Shown here in pieces: positions 7,850 to 15,768 of a stretch of 48,385 nucleotides of DNA. The position numbers and the translations under genes are program-made. This stretch comes from Thermoflexus sp. (GTDB taxonomy: Bacteria; Chloroflexota; Anaerolineae; Thermoflexales; Thermoflexaceae), in the NCBI RefSeq assembly GCF_034432235.1, contig NZ_DAOUCJ010000032.1, forward strand, positions 1 to 48,385. The letters are read 5' to 3'. Within the stretch, counting starts at the first letter, position 1. The number at the start of each line of letters is the position of its first letter. Under the pieces are notes generated by a model. The model saw nothing but the letters and a program-made list of their open reading frames with translations, ran no database searches and was not told the origin of the DNA.

Positions 7850-8200
7850 TTGCTCCTGGGGATTCTGGGGGCGTTGCTCCTCCTGGGCGCGGCGCCCACG
7901 CCCGAAACCTCGCCAGACGAAGATGTCCAGGTTCCTGTCGTCCTGGATGGCGTCCGCTATGCGCCCGATGCGCTCAACCGAATGAGGGTCGAGTTGAATC
8001 GGCAGGGGATTTACCTGTGCTATACCTTCTCCCGGGATGGCGCCCTCCATGCTTTCTCGAGCGGTTTGCAGGGATGCCATGAATTCCCTCAGAAGGAGTG
8101 GGGGCTGCCATCCCGGCCACTGGAGTATCCACCGCCAGTCCGTCCCTTCCAGGTGCGCGTGGAGGGACCTATCGTTTACGTCGAGCCCGCCATCCGCTGA
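7850..8200 (+). CDS. Small exported protein, start disrupted by an apparent frameshift
   Basis: The frame from TTG 7850 encodes 116 residues starting with a hydrophobic signal (LLGILGALLLLGAAPTP) and then a small soluble domain with two Cys. The domain is not recognised. Upstream in the same frame the codons read NIPKKVC, a natural positively charged n-region, but there is no start codon. A well-placed ATG at 7819 with GAGAGG six bases upstream is out of frame by one base. Skipping one base near 7828-7831 would join them into one normal signal peptide. Either a TTG start with GAAGG is used, or this is an early frameshift mutation. Confidence 0.55.
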   Translation: MLLGILGALLLLGAAPTPETSPDEDVQVPVVLDGVRYAPDALNRMRVELNRQGIYLCYTFSRDGALHAFSSGLQGCHEFPQKEWGLPSRPLEYPPPVRPFQVRVEGPIVYVEPAIR

Positions 8201-8224
8201 CCTCCCGGGAACAGGAGACTCCTG

Positions 8225-8244
8225 CAGGAGCCGCTTGAGCGGCG
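8225..8244 (+). repeat. REP-like hairpin repeat (copy 1)
   Basis: CAGGAGCCGCTTGAGCGGCG, with the stem GCCGC/GCGGC. Close copies lie at 32895-32914 and 35917-35936, all in gaps between genes. This resembles the short extragenic palindromes seen in many bacteria. The surrounding gap (8201-8298) holds nothing else. Confidence 0.6.
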
Positions 8245-8298
8245 ACGCGTCGAGGCGAAAGCTCCTTAACTGATCTGCGAAAGGACCGGGCTACCCCC

Positions 8299-8700
8299 AG
8301 GTATGGGTGGAACCGGGCGGAAGAACGAGAAGCCCTGGAGTGATGGCGGAAGGGCGATCCAGAGGGGATGGCGGCCCTGGTGCGCATGTATGGGCAGCGG
8401 GCCCTCCGGGTCGCCGCCCTGATCCTGCCCGATCCCATGTAGGCGGAGGACACCGTTCAGGCAGCCTTTGGAACAGCTGGAGGGAGAGGATCGAGTGCAA
8501 CGGATCGCTCGGGCGCTGGAGCGCCTCTCGCCGATGCGGCGAGCCGTGCTGATCCCGCGCGACGATGAAGCGCTCTCCAAGGAGGAGATCGCCCGGATCC
8601 TGGGCTGCGCCCTCGGGACTGTGAAATGGCATCTGCACCAGGCCCGCCGGCACCTGCGCCTCGCGCTTCAGGCGGAGCATGCGGAGGAGGAGGGAGTGCC
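8299..8700 (+). pseudogene. Decayed ECF sigma factor (region 2 and region 4 remnants)
   Basis: In the frame of 8368 the codons read WRKGDPEGMAALVRMYGQRA, LRVAALILPDPM, stop, AEDTVQAAFG. This is the helix pattern of sigma region 2 (family norm: DPxxAEDVVQEVF), broken by TGA at 8341-8343 and TAG at 8440-8442. The next frame, from about 8468, gives region 4: ALERLSPMRRAVLIPRDDEA, LSKEEIARILGCALGTVKWHLHQARRHLR, the HTH that contacts the -35 element. The usual linker of several dozen residues between regions 2 and 4 is missing, so there is also an internal deletion and a frameshift. The gene cannot make a full sigma factor. An anti-sigma remnant follows directly, which is the normal gene order. 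Confidence 0.8.
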
Positions 8701-8993
8701 ATGGAGGAGTTCCCTCAGACGCCAGAAGAAGCCATGCAGTTGCAGGAAGACCTGGACCGCCTGGCCGGGATGCATGTCCCGGTGGATCGGGATCTGTGGC
8801 CGGCGCTGCAGGCCCAGCTGTTCCCATCCTCCCAGGGGAACCACCACGCGGCCCGACAGCGAGGATGGGATGGCTGGCCATGAGGCTGGTATTTGTCCTG
8901 ACCCTGGTCGGGAGGGCCCTCGCCCGTAACCTCTGGGGGGCTTTCTTCTCCACCCGCCCTCTGGAATGGACGCACGCTTTGCGAACCGACTGA
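8701..8993 (+). pseudogene. Anti-sigma factor remnant paired with the decayed sigma gene
   Basis: ATG at 8701 behind GGAGGGAG starts MEEFPQTPEEAMQLQEDLDR and includes RDLWPALQAQL. The frame stops at 8881-8883. In the neighbouring frame, downstream codons give LAMRLVFVLTLVGRALARNL, a membrane-segment-like stretch. So a cytoplasmic helical part and a membrane part seem to have been separated by a frameshift, and the extracellular part is lost. The HRDLWP-type motif recurs in the second anti-sigma at 11202 (SHRDLWPMIRHRL), supporting common family membership. Nothing else is seen up to 9143. Confidence 0.55.
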
Positions 8994-9143
8994 AAGGGAC
9001 GCCATCCGGGCTCCCCTCCGGACCCGAGCGGATTTACCCCTCTCCCCTCACCGCTTCCCGGCGTGGGAAGGAGCAAACACGGAACCTGAGCGGGCCCCAC
9101 CAAGATTGAAACAGCGTGGATCCTACGTCATCAAATATTGCTA

Positions 9144-9710
9144 TCAACGGGGGAAGGTCAGCCCCCGGATGGCCAGCTCGCGCTCCAAGATTTCCCGCAG
9201 CGCCGTTTCAACAGGGCAAATCTCTATAATCTGTCCCCGCCCCTCAGGCCGATAAACACCGATGGAGTTCACTTCAGGATAGCAAGAAACCTCCGCCAGC
9301 ATCCACTGGGTGCTTGTTGCCCTTAATGGATCTATATCGCTTCGACTATAGAGCTCCAAGCGTATCCCATAGCCGCTACTTTGCCGTGGGATTGGCACGC
9401 CTGCAGCACAGGCGGTGGACGTCGCAGCCAGGAGCATCGCTGTGATCTCCCGCACAGTGGTTGGCTCAGTAATCACAATACTATGCTCCACCACGGGCAT
9501 CCGTTGACTCACAAGATTGGTTATTTTCACCGCTACCGCTCTGGTTCCGGCGGAGACCCGAGACGGTTCAAAGATGAAGCTCCCAGCCGGCACCGGTGTG
9601 GGGGTTGGAGGAAGAGTCCCTTCCGCCGGCTCTCTTAAACAATTGGCAATGAACATGGTTGTGCCAATGAGCAAAAGAATCGACCAAATAGATGCACATT
9701 TGCGTATCAT
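9144..9710 (-). CDS. Probable lipoprotein of unknown function
   Basis: A protein of 188 residues. The N terminus MIRKCASIWSILLLIGTTMF is followed by IANC, an imperfect lipobox (Asn before Cys24), and then a TPTPVP linker typical of anchored proteins. The mature part has beta-rich stretches (GSFIFEPSRVSAGTRAVAVK, MPVVEHSIVI) followed by a helical part with several Cys. No family recognised. It is AT-richer than the genes around it and lies 64 bases downstream of the frameshifted secreted gene on the same strand. It is the only reading frame in the 8-12 kb decay zone that looks undamaged. Confidence 0.65.
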   Translation of the reverse strand: MIRKCASIWSILLLIGTTMFIANCLREPAEGTLPPTPTPVPAGSFIFEPSRVSAGTRAVAVKITNLVSQRMPVVEHSIVITEPTTVREITAMLLAATSTACAAGVPIPRQSSGYGIRLELYSRSDIDPLRATSTQWMLAEVSCYPEVNSIGVYRPEGRGQIIEICPVETALREILERELAIRGLTFPR

Positions 9711-9774
9711 ATATCCCCTCGCTTAGGTAAATCTTTCTTCTATCGGCCATTTTCCCCTTTCGCATTGAACTCAG

Positions 9775-10665
9775 TTACTCAGACCGTCCAGATAGCCAGT
9801 CCATATAGAGCCGCCGATAGGGTGAAGGCACCACGATGCCTTGAAGGTTCGTTACGTTAGCCGCCTCAAGCTCCTGGAGGGCGAAATCCGTCGTCACATC
9901 CACCAGGTAAACTTGAGGTGCTTTTAACAGCATCCGGAGGGCATCACCCCGGCTCAGGACACCCTCGATCACCATCACGCCGTCCAAATTTCTTTCCAGA
10001 TCGATTCAAGCGCTCCCAGGCGGATGGTTGAGTCAACTCCATCGCTGAGAGTACCCCCGCTATATAGCTGGCCTTCTGGGTTCCGTCCAACAAAAGTCGT
10101 CTGTTCCAGCTTCAGGCCGGTGACATGAATCAATTTCTGGGCCTCAGCAATGGAGATAGGCGAACGGAACGTGACTTTCACAAGGATGCTTGAGATTGGC
10201 AGACAGCATTGGAGCTCGGGCAATATTCCACTGTACATAAGCTTGAAGGCCGGCAGGCGTAGAGAAGTCGACCTCTACGTAGGCCCGAATATGCCCATTA
10301 TCCTTAGCTACTTGTATGGTGAAAGGCAGATCTGGTCGCGAAAGGGTAAAGGTGTTCTGTTTTGCCAAAGTGGGCAGTTCAGAGGCATGGGCACTTGACA
10401 CTCCTAACCAGTCCGTATATCCCGCTTTCGGTGGCTCGAAGCCAATAAAGTTGTAGTTGACATCAAACTTGGACTTACCTAACCAGTCATGGTTCGCATC
10501 ACCGCAATTGTTTCCACAGACCTTTGGGTCAGGGCCGCTGCTGCGTTGATAACTGTAACCATCCTCCTCCCTGTCAAACCAAGCCAGGGCAGGAATGGTG
10601 AAACTGCCCACCATGAGTACCACCAACACAAATAGCGCAAGCATTAGAAATTTAGTCTTATTCAT
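9775..10665 (-). pseudogene. Secreted protein gene with two frameshifts
   Basis: Three consecutive minus-strand frames join into one coherent protein. Frame A from ATG 10665 gives a clear Sec signal (FLMLALFVLVVLMVGSF...ALA) and a mature part rich in Asn/Asp/Tyr up to WNIARAPMLSANLK. The text then continues in frame B from about 10190 (ILVKVTFRSPISIAEAQKLI to LGALESIWKE) and in frame C from about 9985 (NLDGVMVIEGVLSRGDALRM to YMDWLSGRSE, stop at 9775). Restored length is about 296 residues. The C-terminal half (VKVTF, LSRGDALRML, VYLVDVT) looks like a ligand-binding or interaction module, but I cannot name it. Only a truncated 173-residue product is encoded as it stands. Confidence 0.72.
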
Positions 10666-10834
10666 TTTGACCTCCTATCTTTAAGATACTTACCGTTCTT
10701 CCCATTAGCATCTACAATACGCAACTAATCGGTCATGTTGTCGCTACTGAAATCCGATTTTTTCATCTATAGGTAAGGATATTAAGCCAGAGATGCAGTC
10801 AACTTCTATTGCTCATGGTTTTCCGCGCATTCTG

Positions 10835-10902
10835 TATAATAAGCAGTCAGAGATCGCTTCGCAACCGTATTTTCCTCAGGAGTTCCCCTGTGGATTTCCA
10901 CA
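10835..10902 (+). promoter_or_regulatory. TATAAT -10 box and palindrome TGTGGATTTCCACA
   Basis: A perfect TATAAT lies at 10835-10840, without a convincing -35 box at the usual distance. The perfect 6-2-6 palindrome TGTGGA-TT-TCCACA occupies 10889-10902. It lies upstream of the second sigma/anti-sigma remnant and fits an operator for a dimeric regulator. The same 14-base architecture (TGTGGANNTCCACA) recurs at 27457-27470. The rest of the 10666-11010 gap shows no gene. Confidence 0.45.
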
Positions 10903-11010
10903 AGTCCTGTTCCGGGGAATTACGAGGTTTTCTCCGCCGAGGATCCAGCGGGGAGCAAGGCGGGCAACCCGGCCTCTCAGGATTTTATTCGATATTCAAT
11001 TAACTGTATA

Positions 11011-11186
11011 GAACTTGCTCAGGCCCTGGAAGCACTGCCGCCCGCCAGCGAACCATCGTGATCCTTTACTATTATGAGGAACTGAGCATCGAAGCCATCG
11101 CCCAGACGCTGGATTGCTCGCCAGGCACGGTCAAATGGCAGCTTCACGATGCCCGGGAGCGCCTGCAACACATGCTTCAGGAGTAA
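11011..11186 (+). pseudogene. ECF sigma factor fragment (region 4 only, frameshifted)
   Basis: The codons ELAQALEALPPA in one frame run into RQRTIVILYYYEELSIEAIA, QTLDCSPGTVKWQLHDARER in the next, ending at TAA 11184-11186. Together they match sigma region 4, including the HTH recognition helix. A one-base shift near 11042 breaks the frame, and no region 2 is found upstream, so the gene has lost its core-polymerase-binding half. The anti-sigma gene follows 15 bases later with GAGGGAG as ribosome-binding site, the usual sigma/anti-sigma order. Confidence 0.75.
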
Positions 11187-11201
11187 GAGGGAGTTTGGGC
11201 C

Positions 11202-12353
11202 ATGGGCGCGGATGATCGCAACTGGACAGAGGATGAGCGTCGCCTGCGCGAGGGTCTGCGCTGGCTGGCGCGGGCCTGGACCTCCAGCCATCGTGACCTG
11301 TGGCCGATGATTCGACATCGGCTCTCAGAGGTCCATGCTCCCGAAAGGCGATGGGGAAGCCTGCGCGCACTTCCACACTGGAGGCCTGCTCTGCTGATCA
11401 CCGCCCTCCTCGGGTCTCTTCTGGTAGGAATCGCACTGGGAGCTGGATGGACGCCCATTCGAAGCATGTAGGAAATCGTGCCCATGAGCCGCTCCCTCTA
11501 CCGGGACAGGCAGGTCCAGCCCCTCGCCCTCCAGGAAACCCATGGCCCCCTTACTGTCCGCCTGGAATGGGGATATGCGGACGCCAATATCATTTTGATC
11601 GGTTATCGGATCCGGAGCACACCCAGCGCGATCACGCCCTATCGAATCCTCCTTCAGGACGCAGGAGGACGGACGCTCCCTTATATCACCAGCCAGGGCG
11701 TGGCAGGCGCTTCACAGATTTTCGGTCTCTCCCTTCCGGCCGGGGAGTCCGTTTTCATCGCCGCTTCCGATCCATGGGCTCTCCCCGGCTGGCCAGCTGA
11801 CTACTCGGATGAATTATCCCTCCGTCTGATCATGGAGCTGGTTCCGACCGCTCCGCAGATGCCGGCTTCGCCATCTTTATCCAATCCCGCACCGGGAACC
11901 CAGGTTCCTGCAACGGCGATCCATACCCCTGCTGACGTTTCTCTTTCTCCTTTCGTCTTCACGTTCTCGCTCCGGGTGCTTCCTGGCGAAGCCTGGGGAT
12001 CTCCTCAAACAACACAGGCGGGAGGGATCTCCCTCACCCTGACCCGCTGGGTTCGATCCCCTTCTGGAGCCCGGGCCCGTCTGTGCTTCTCCCCCGCGGA
12101 TCCTCACCGGCAATGGCTTCCCATCGCGGAGTGGATCATCCCCGGAGCGGTGATCCCCGGGGAGGCCGTCCCCGTTTCATGGGATCCCCCGACGGAGATC
12201 TGCCGGGATCTGTTTTTCCCGATCTCCCATTCGCATGGCGCGCCATCCGGCCCCACCTCGCTGCGGATTCTGGAGCTGATCGGATGGGACCGCGAGGATC
12301 CGCAAGCGCCGCTGCTGCGCCACCCCGGACCATGGATTTTCAAGGTGCCCTGA
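11202..12353 (+). pseudogene. Transmembrane anti-sigma factor gene split by an in-frame amber codon
   Basis: ATG 11202 opens 89 codons: an acidic helical cytoplasmic part (TEDERRLREGLRWLARAW, SSHRDLWPMIRHRLSE) and one membrane helix (ALLITALLGSLLVGIALGAG, about residues 64-83). TAG at 11469-11471 then interrupts. The very same frame continues for 294 codons: EIVPMSRSLYRDRQVQPLAL and a beta-rich exterior domain similar in layout to the DUF4179 type, with a Pro/Thr linker in the middle and a second beta domain. A start at 11478 or 11484 would give a leaderless exterior domain, so the intact gene must have been one protein of 383 residues. The cognate sigma gene upstream is also broken. Confidence 0.72.
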
Positions 12354-12395
12354 AAAGCCCGGGGATCCCTGCTTCCAGCGGAATGGAAGCGCCCA

Positions 12396-12812
12396 TTACC
12401 CGCCCAGCGCTCGACGGATCTCCGCCGCGACCTCGGGGAGCGGGCGCTCCCGGCGCACCACCGGCGGCCGGGCCAGCCGCAGCCCATCCCCCACCCAGCG
12501 GGGGATCACATGCACGTGCAGATGGAAGATCTCCTGCCCGCCGGCCCGCCCGTTGCTCTGCACGAGATTCAGGCCATCCGGGGCCAGCGCCTGACGGATC
12601 GCCCGGGCCACCCGGACCGCCGTGCGCATCACGGCCGCGGCGTCCTCCTCGTCGATCTCAAAGATGGTCTCCGCATGGCGCTTGGGGATGACCAGGGTGT
12701 GACCCGGATTCGCCGGGTTGATGTCCAGGAAGGCCATCGTCCGCTCGTCCTCGTAGACGATCTCCGCCGGCTGCCGGCGCGCTACGATGGCGCAGAAGAT
12801 GCATGCGTCCAT
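12396..12812 (-). CDS. HIT-family nucleotide-binding protein (hydrolase/transferase)
   Basis: A protein of 138 residues, standard Hint-type length. The N-terminal CIFC (Cys4, Cys7) plus His46 and the later His residues suggest a zinc-bound form. The histidine triad HLHVHVIPR (His97, 99, 101) is complete, with NPGHTLVIPKRH at 35-46. Such proteins hydrolyse nucleoside phosphoramidates or dinucleoside polyphosphates in the cytosol. The start codon ATG is at 12812; upstream in-frame extension is not likely. It ends 42 bases from the convergent anti-sigma frame and is divergent from the methyltransferase gene. Confidence 0.95.
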   Translation of the reverse strand: MDACIFCAIVARRQPAEIVYEDERTMAFLDINPANPGHTLVIPKRHAETIFEIDEEDAAAVMRTAVRVARAIRQALAPDGLNLVQSNGRAGGQEIFHLHVHVIPRWVGDGLRLARPPVVRRERPLPEVAAEIRRALGG

Positions 12813-13048
12813 GCCCGCTCCCCCCAGGGGAAGATGCGTCCTCGCTCTCCATTTTTACCCGCCTCCCTGCGCCCCGCCAAGCATGCCGGGGAACTCTCCC
12901 ATGGCCCGGGAATGCGGTCGGGGCGGACATCCCCATCGTTACGCCCCGCCTCTCCCTCTCACCGTTGATTTCCCCGCCCAGACCTCTCGATGTAAAAAGA
13001 AAGCTGAAGAAACGATCGGTCTTCTCCTGTCGCCGTATCCCATTCCCG

Positions 13049-13768
13049 ATGCTGGATCTCTCCCGTCAGGAGATCTATCGGGCTCGCTATCGGGCGCAAC
13101 GGCCGGGCTGGCGGCCTGCCGGGGAGGTCTTCAACGCCCTGCTGGAGCCGCTCCTCGCCCCGGCCGTCCGGGCGCTGGACGCTGGATGCGGCCGGTTCGG
13201 GGTCCTGGGCCGCTTTCAGGATCGAGTAGGCCTGGCGGTCGGGGTGGACAGGGATTTCCCCTCCCTGCGGGAGAACCCGATTCTCTCGCTTCGCGTTCAG
13301 GCCCGGCTGGAAGCGCTGCCGTTCGCGGGGGGCGCCTTCGATCTGATCCTCTGCACCTGGGTGATCGAACATCTCCCGGAACCGGAGCGGGCTTTTCAGG
13401 AAATGGCTCGTGCCCTGAAGCCCGGAGGCCATCTCCTCCTGCTGACTCCGAACGCGCGCCATCCCCTGATGATCCTGGGGCGCTGGATCCCCCCGCCATG
13501 GCGGCCTGCTCTGGTGCAGCGCCTTTACGGCCGCGCCCCCCAGGACATCTTCCCGGTCTTCTATCGCGCCAATACCCCCGGGAAGCTGCGCCGCCTCCTC
13601 CGCGAAGCCGGCCTGCGGGAGATCGCCTGGTTTGCGATCGAGGATCCCACCTACATGGCCTTCCATCCGCTGCTGTTCGCCCTGGCCGCTCTCTACGAGC
13701 GGCTCACCGCCTGGCCTCCGCTTCGCGGATGGCGCATCCACCTGGTGGGCCTGTTCCGGAAACCATGA
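13049..13768 (+). CDS. Class I SAM-dependent methyltransferase (UbiE/Methyltransf_11 type)
   Basis: A protein of 239 residues from ATG 13049. The frame is open from 12803, but the first 82 codons are low-complexity shadow of the HIT gene. Motif I is VRALDAGCGRFG, followed by the acidic strand end GLAVGVDRD, motif II FDLILCTWVIEHLPEPERA and motif III ALKPGGHLLLLTPN. The C-terminal region (ALVQRLYGRAPQDIFPVFYR, RLLREAGLREIAWF) gives substrate specificity but does not identify the substrate. It could act on lipid, quinone or a small metabolite. There is no Shine-Dalgarno sequence of note, so the start is uncertain by a few codons. Confidence 0.85.
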   Translation: MLDLSRQEIYRARYRAQRPGWRPAGEVFNALLEPLLAPAVRALDAGCGRFGVLGRFQDRVGLAVGVDRDFPSLRENPILSLRVQARLEALPFAGGAFDLILCTWVIEHLPEPERAFQEMARALKPGGHLLLLTPNARHPLMILGRWIPPPWRPALVQRLYGRAPQDIFPVFYRANTPGKLRRLLREAGLREIAWFAIEDPTYMAFHPLLFALAALYERLTAWPPLRGWRIHLVGLFRKP

Positions 13769-13816
13769 ACCCGCCGCGCGCGGCCATCGCTCCATATACG
13801 CCCGCCGTCGGCGCAA

Positions 13817-13845
13817 TTGCCCATTCCCGCGGGCCTCTTTAAAAT
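13817..13845 (+). promoter_or_regulatory. Promoter TTGCCC-N17-TAAAAT
   Basis: -35 TTGCCC at 13817-13822, a 17-base spacer and -10 TAAAAT at 13840-13845. It lies about 150 bases ahead of the GH13 start and just after the methyltransferase stop, so it probably drives the alpha-glucosidase gene. Confidence 0.55.
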
Positions 13846-14002
13846 CTCCCTTTTGTATGGAGCCCACTCGCAAACGCGCGCCTGAAATCCCGACCGGAGG
13901 GATGCCACACGCCCTGGAACCGTCCCGTTGAATGAACGGCGCCGACTTGCGGGGGCGACTCCATTCCCTGATATGGCATTCCATACCATGGGAGGGTTCT
14001 CC

Positions 14003-15718
14003 ATGCGGGAGCTCAGGTGGTGGCAGAAGGCGGTGTTCTATCAGATCTATCCGCGCAGCTTTGCCGACGCGAACGGAGACGGCATCGGAGACCTGGAGGG
14101 GATCCGCCGCCATCTGGATTACCTCCAGGATCTGGGGATCGAAGCCCTCTGGCTCTGTCCCCACTATCCCTCCCCCCTGGTGGATTGGGGCTATGATGTG
14201 GCGGACTACATGGACGTGGCCCCGGAATATGGCACCCTCACGGATTTCCGCCGTCTTCTGGATGAAGCGCACCGCCGCCACATCCGGGTGATCCTGGACC
14301 TGGTCCTCAATCACACCTCGGACCAGCATCCGTGGTTTCAGGAATCCCGAGCCGGGCGGGACAGCCCGAAACGGGACTGGTATATCTGGCGCGATGGGAA
14401 GAACGGCGGGCCGCCCAACAACTGGTATTCGATCTTCGGAGGCTCTGCCTGGGAATACGACCCGCGGACCGGTCAGTATTACTATCACTTCTTCTTCAAG
14501 GAGCAGCCGGACCTGAACTGGCGGAATCCGGCTGTGAAGCAGGCGATGTTCGATGTCGTCCGCTTCTGGCTGGATATGGGGGTGGACGGCTTCCGCCTGG
14601 ATGCGGTGGGGACGATTTTCGAGGACCCCGCGCTCCCGGATCAGAACGCGCCTATGAGCTACCCGGAGTGGCTAAAGGCATGGAACGCCGCTTCGGATGA
14701 GGCGGAGCGCGAGCGCCTGTGGCGCATCCGACAGGAGATGTTCCGCTATCAGGAAGATCTGCCCGAGGTCCATGACCTGATGCGGGAGCTGCGCGCTCTG
14801 GTCAACACGTATGGAGATGTGGTCCTGGTGGGAGAGACGGAGGACCTGGCCTATTACGGGAATGGGGAGGACGAGCTGCACCTGGTGTTCAACTTCCCGC
14901 TGATGAAAGCCCCGCGCCTGACGCCGGCGGTGGTGCGCGCGAACCAGCGGGAGCGGCTGAGCGGCATGCCGGCAGGGGCCTGGCCGTGCAACACCATGGG
15001 CAACCACGATTTCTCCCGCGTCCTCAGCCGATACGGGGATGGCCGGCACGATCTCGAAATCGCCCGGATCGCCGCCGCGCTGATGCTGACCCTGCGCGGG
15101 ACGCCGTTCCTCTACTACGGGGAAGAGATCGGCATGCGGGATCTGATCCTCACCGATCTCGCGCAATTCAAGGATCCCCTGGGCCGCTGGTGGTATCGCG
15201 TGGAGCGGGAGCTGTTCGGAACGCCCCATGAGGAGGCGGTGATCCGCGGGGCACGATTCGGCCGCGACAAGTGCCGAACCCCGATGCAATGGTCCCGGGC
15301 GCCGAACGCAGGCTTCTGCCCGCCGGGGGTGGCGCCGTGGCTTCCGGTGCACCCGAACTATCAGGAAGGGGTGAACGTGGCCGATCAGCTGGAGGATCCA
15401 GACTCGCTGCTCGCCTTCTACCGGCGCCTCATCCATCTGCGGCAGCGCACGCCCGCCCTGCTGGCCGGCGAATATGTGGCCCTGGCCGAGGATTCGGAGG
15501 AGGCGCTGGTCTTCCTGCGCCGGCTTCCGGAGGACGGCCAGGCCTGCCTGGTGGCGATGAACATGGGGGAGAGCCCGGCGCGCGTGAACGTCGATCTCCC
15601 GAACCGGGGCCGGTGTCTCTTTTCGACCCATCGGCAGGAAGGCCGGGAAGAGGCGCTCCGCGAGCTACGCCTGGCGCCCTTCGAGATCACGATCATGGAG
15701 CTCCTCCGGTCGGAATGA
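14003..15718 (+). CDS. GH13 alpha-glucosidase / oligo-1,6-glucosidase-like enzyme
   Basis: A protein of 571 residues starting at ATG 14003, with GGGAGGG six bases upstream. The calcium-site-like DANGDGIGD is at 22-30 and conserved region I is DLVLNHTS (99-106). Region II GFRLDAV carries nucleophile Asp200, region III VLVGETE carries acid/base Glu280, and region IV is MGNHD (334-338). The TIM barrel is followed by a C-terminal beta domain (LVAMNMGESPARVNVDL). It is cytosolic, with no signal peptide. The family includes oligo-1,6-glucosidase, sucrose hydrolase and trehalulose- or trehalose-forming enzymes. Opening YQIYPRSFADANGDGIGDL fits glucosidases, but sequence alone does not fix the linkage. 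Confidence 0.93.
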   Translation: MRELRWWQKAVFYQIYPRSFADANGDGIGDLEGIRRHLDYLQDLGIEALWLCPHYPSPLVDWGYDVADYMDVAPEYGTLTDFRRLLDEAHRRHIRVILDLVLNHTSDQHPWFQESRAGRDSPKRDWYIWRDGKNGGPPNNWYSIFGGSAWEYDPRTGQYYYHFFFKEQPDLNWRNPAVKQAMFDVVRFWLDMGVDGFRLDAVGTIFEDPALPDQNAPMSYPEWLKAWNAASDEAERERLWRIRQEMFRYQEDLPEVHDLMRELRALVNTYGDVVLVGETEDLAYYGNGEDELHLVFNFPLMKAPRLTPAVVRANQRERLSGMPAGAWPCNTMGNHDFSRVLSRYGDGRHDLEIARIAAALMLTLRGTPFLYYGEEIGMRDLILTDLAQFKDPLGRWWYRVERELFGTPHEEAVIRGARFGRDKCRTPMQWSRAPNAGFCPPGVAPWLPVHPNYQEGVNVADQLEDPDSLLAFYRRLIHLRQRTPALLAGEYVALAEDSEEALVFLRRLPEDGQACLVAMNMGESPARVNVDLPNRGRCLFSTHRQEGREEALRELRLAPFEITIMELLRSE

Positions 15719-15768
15719 TCGCGGGAAGGGCGGAAAGCGACCGGCGGGAGGGTGGCGAGCCCCCCGGC

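Noticed and set aside
3127..11471. Amber (TAG) recoding or suppression, because three TAG codons interrupt otherwise open frames
   Set aside because: TAG is also the normal stop of several intact genes here (the membrane gene ending 4132, GT2 synthase, prenyl synthase, ferredoxin, membrane protein ending 41023), and the same zone also has TGA stops and frameshifts, so ordinary decay explains it.
12959..14488. Minus-strand ORF of 509 codons over the methyltransferase and GH13 genes
   Set aside because: It overlaps two plus-strand genes with clear catalytic motifs and has none itself.
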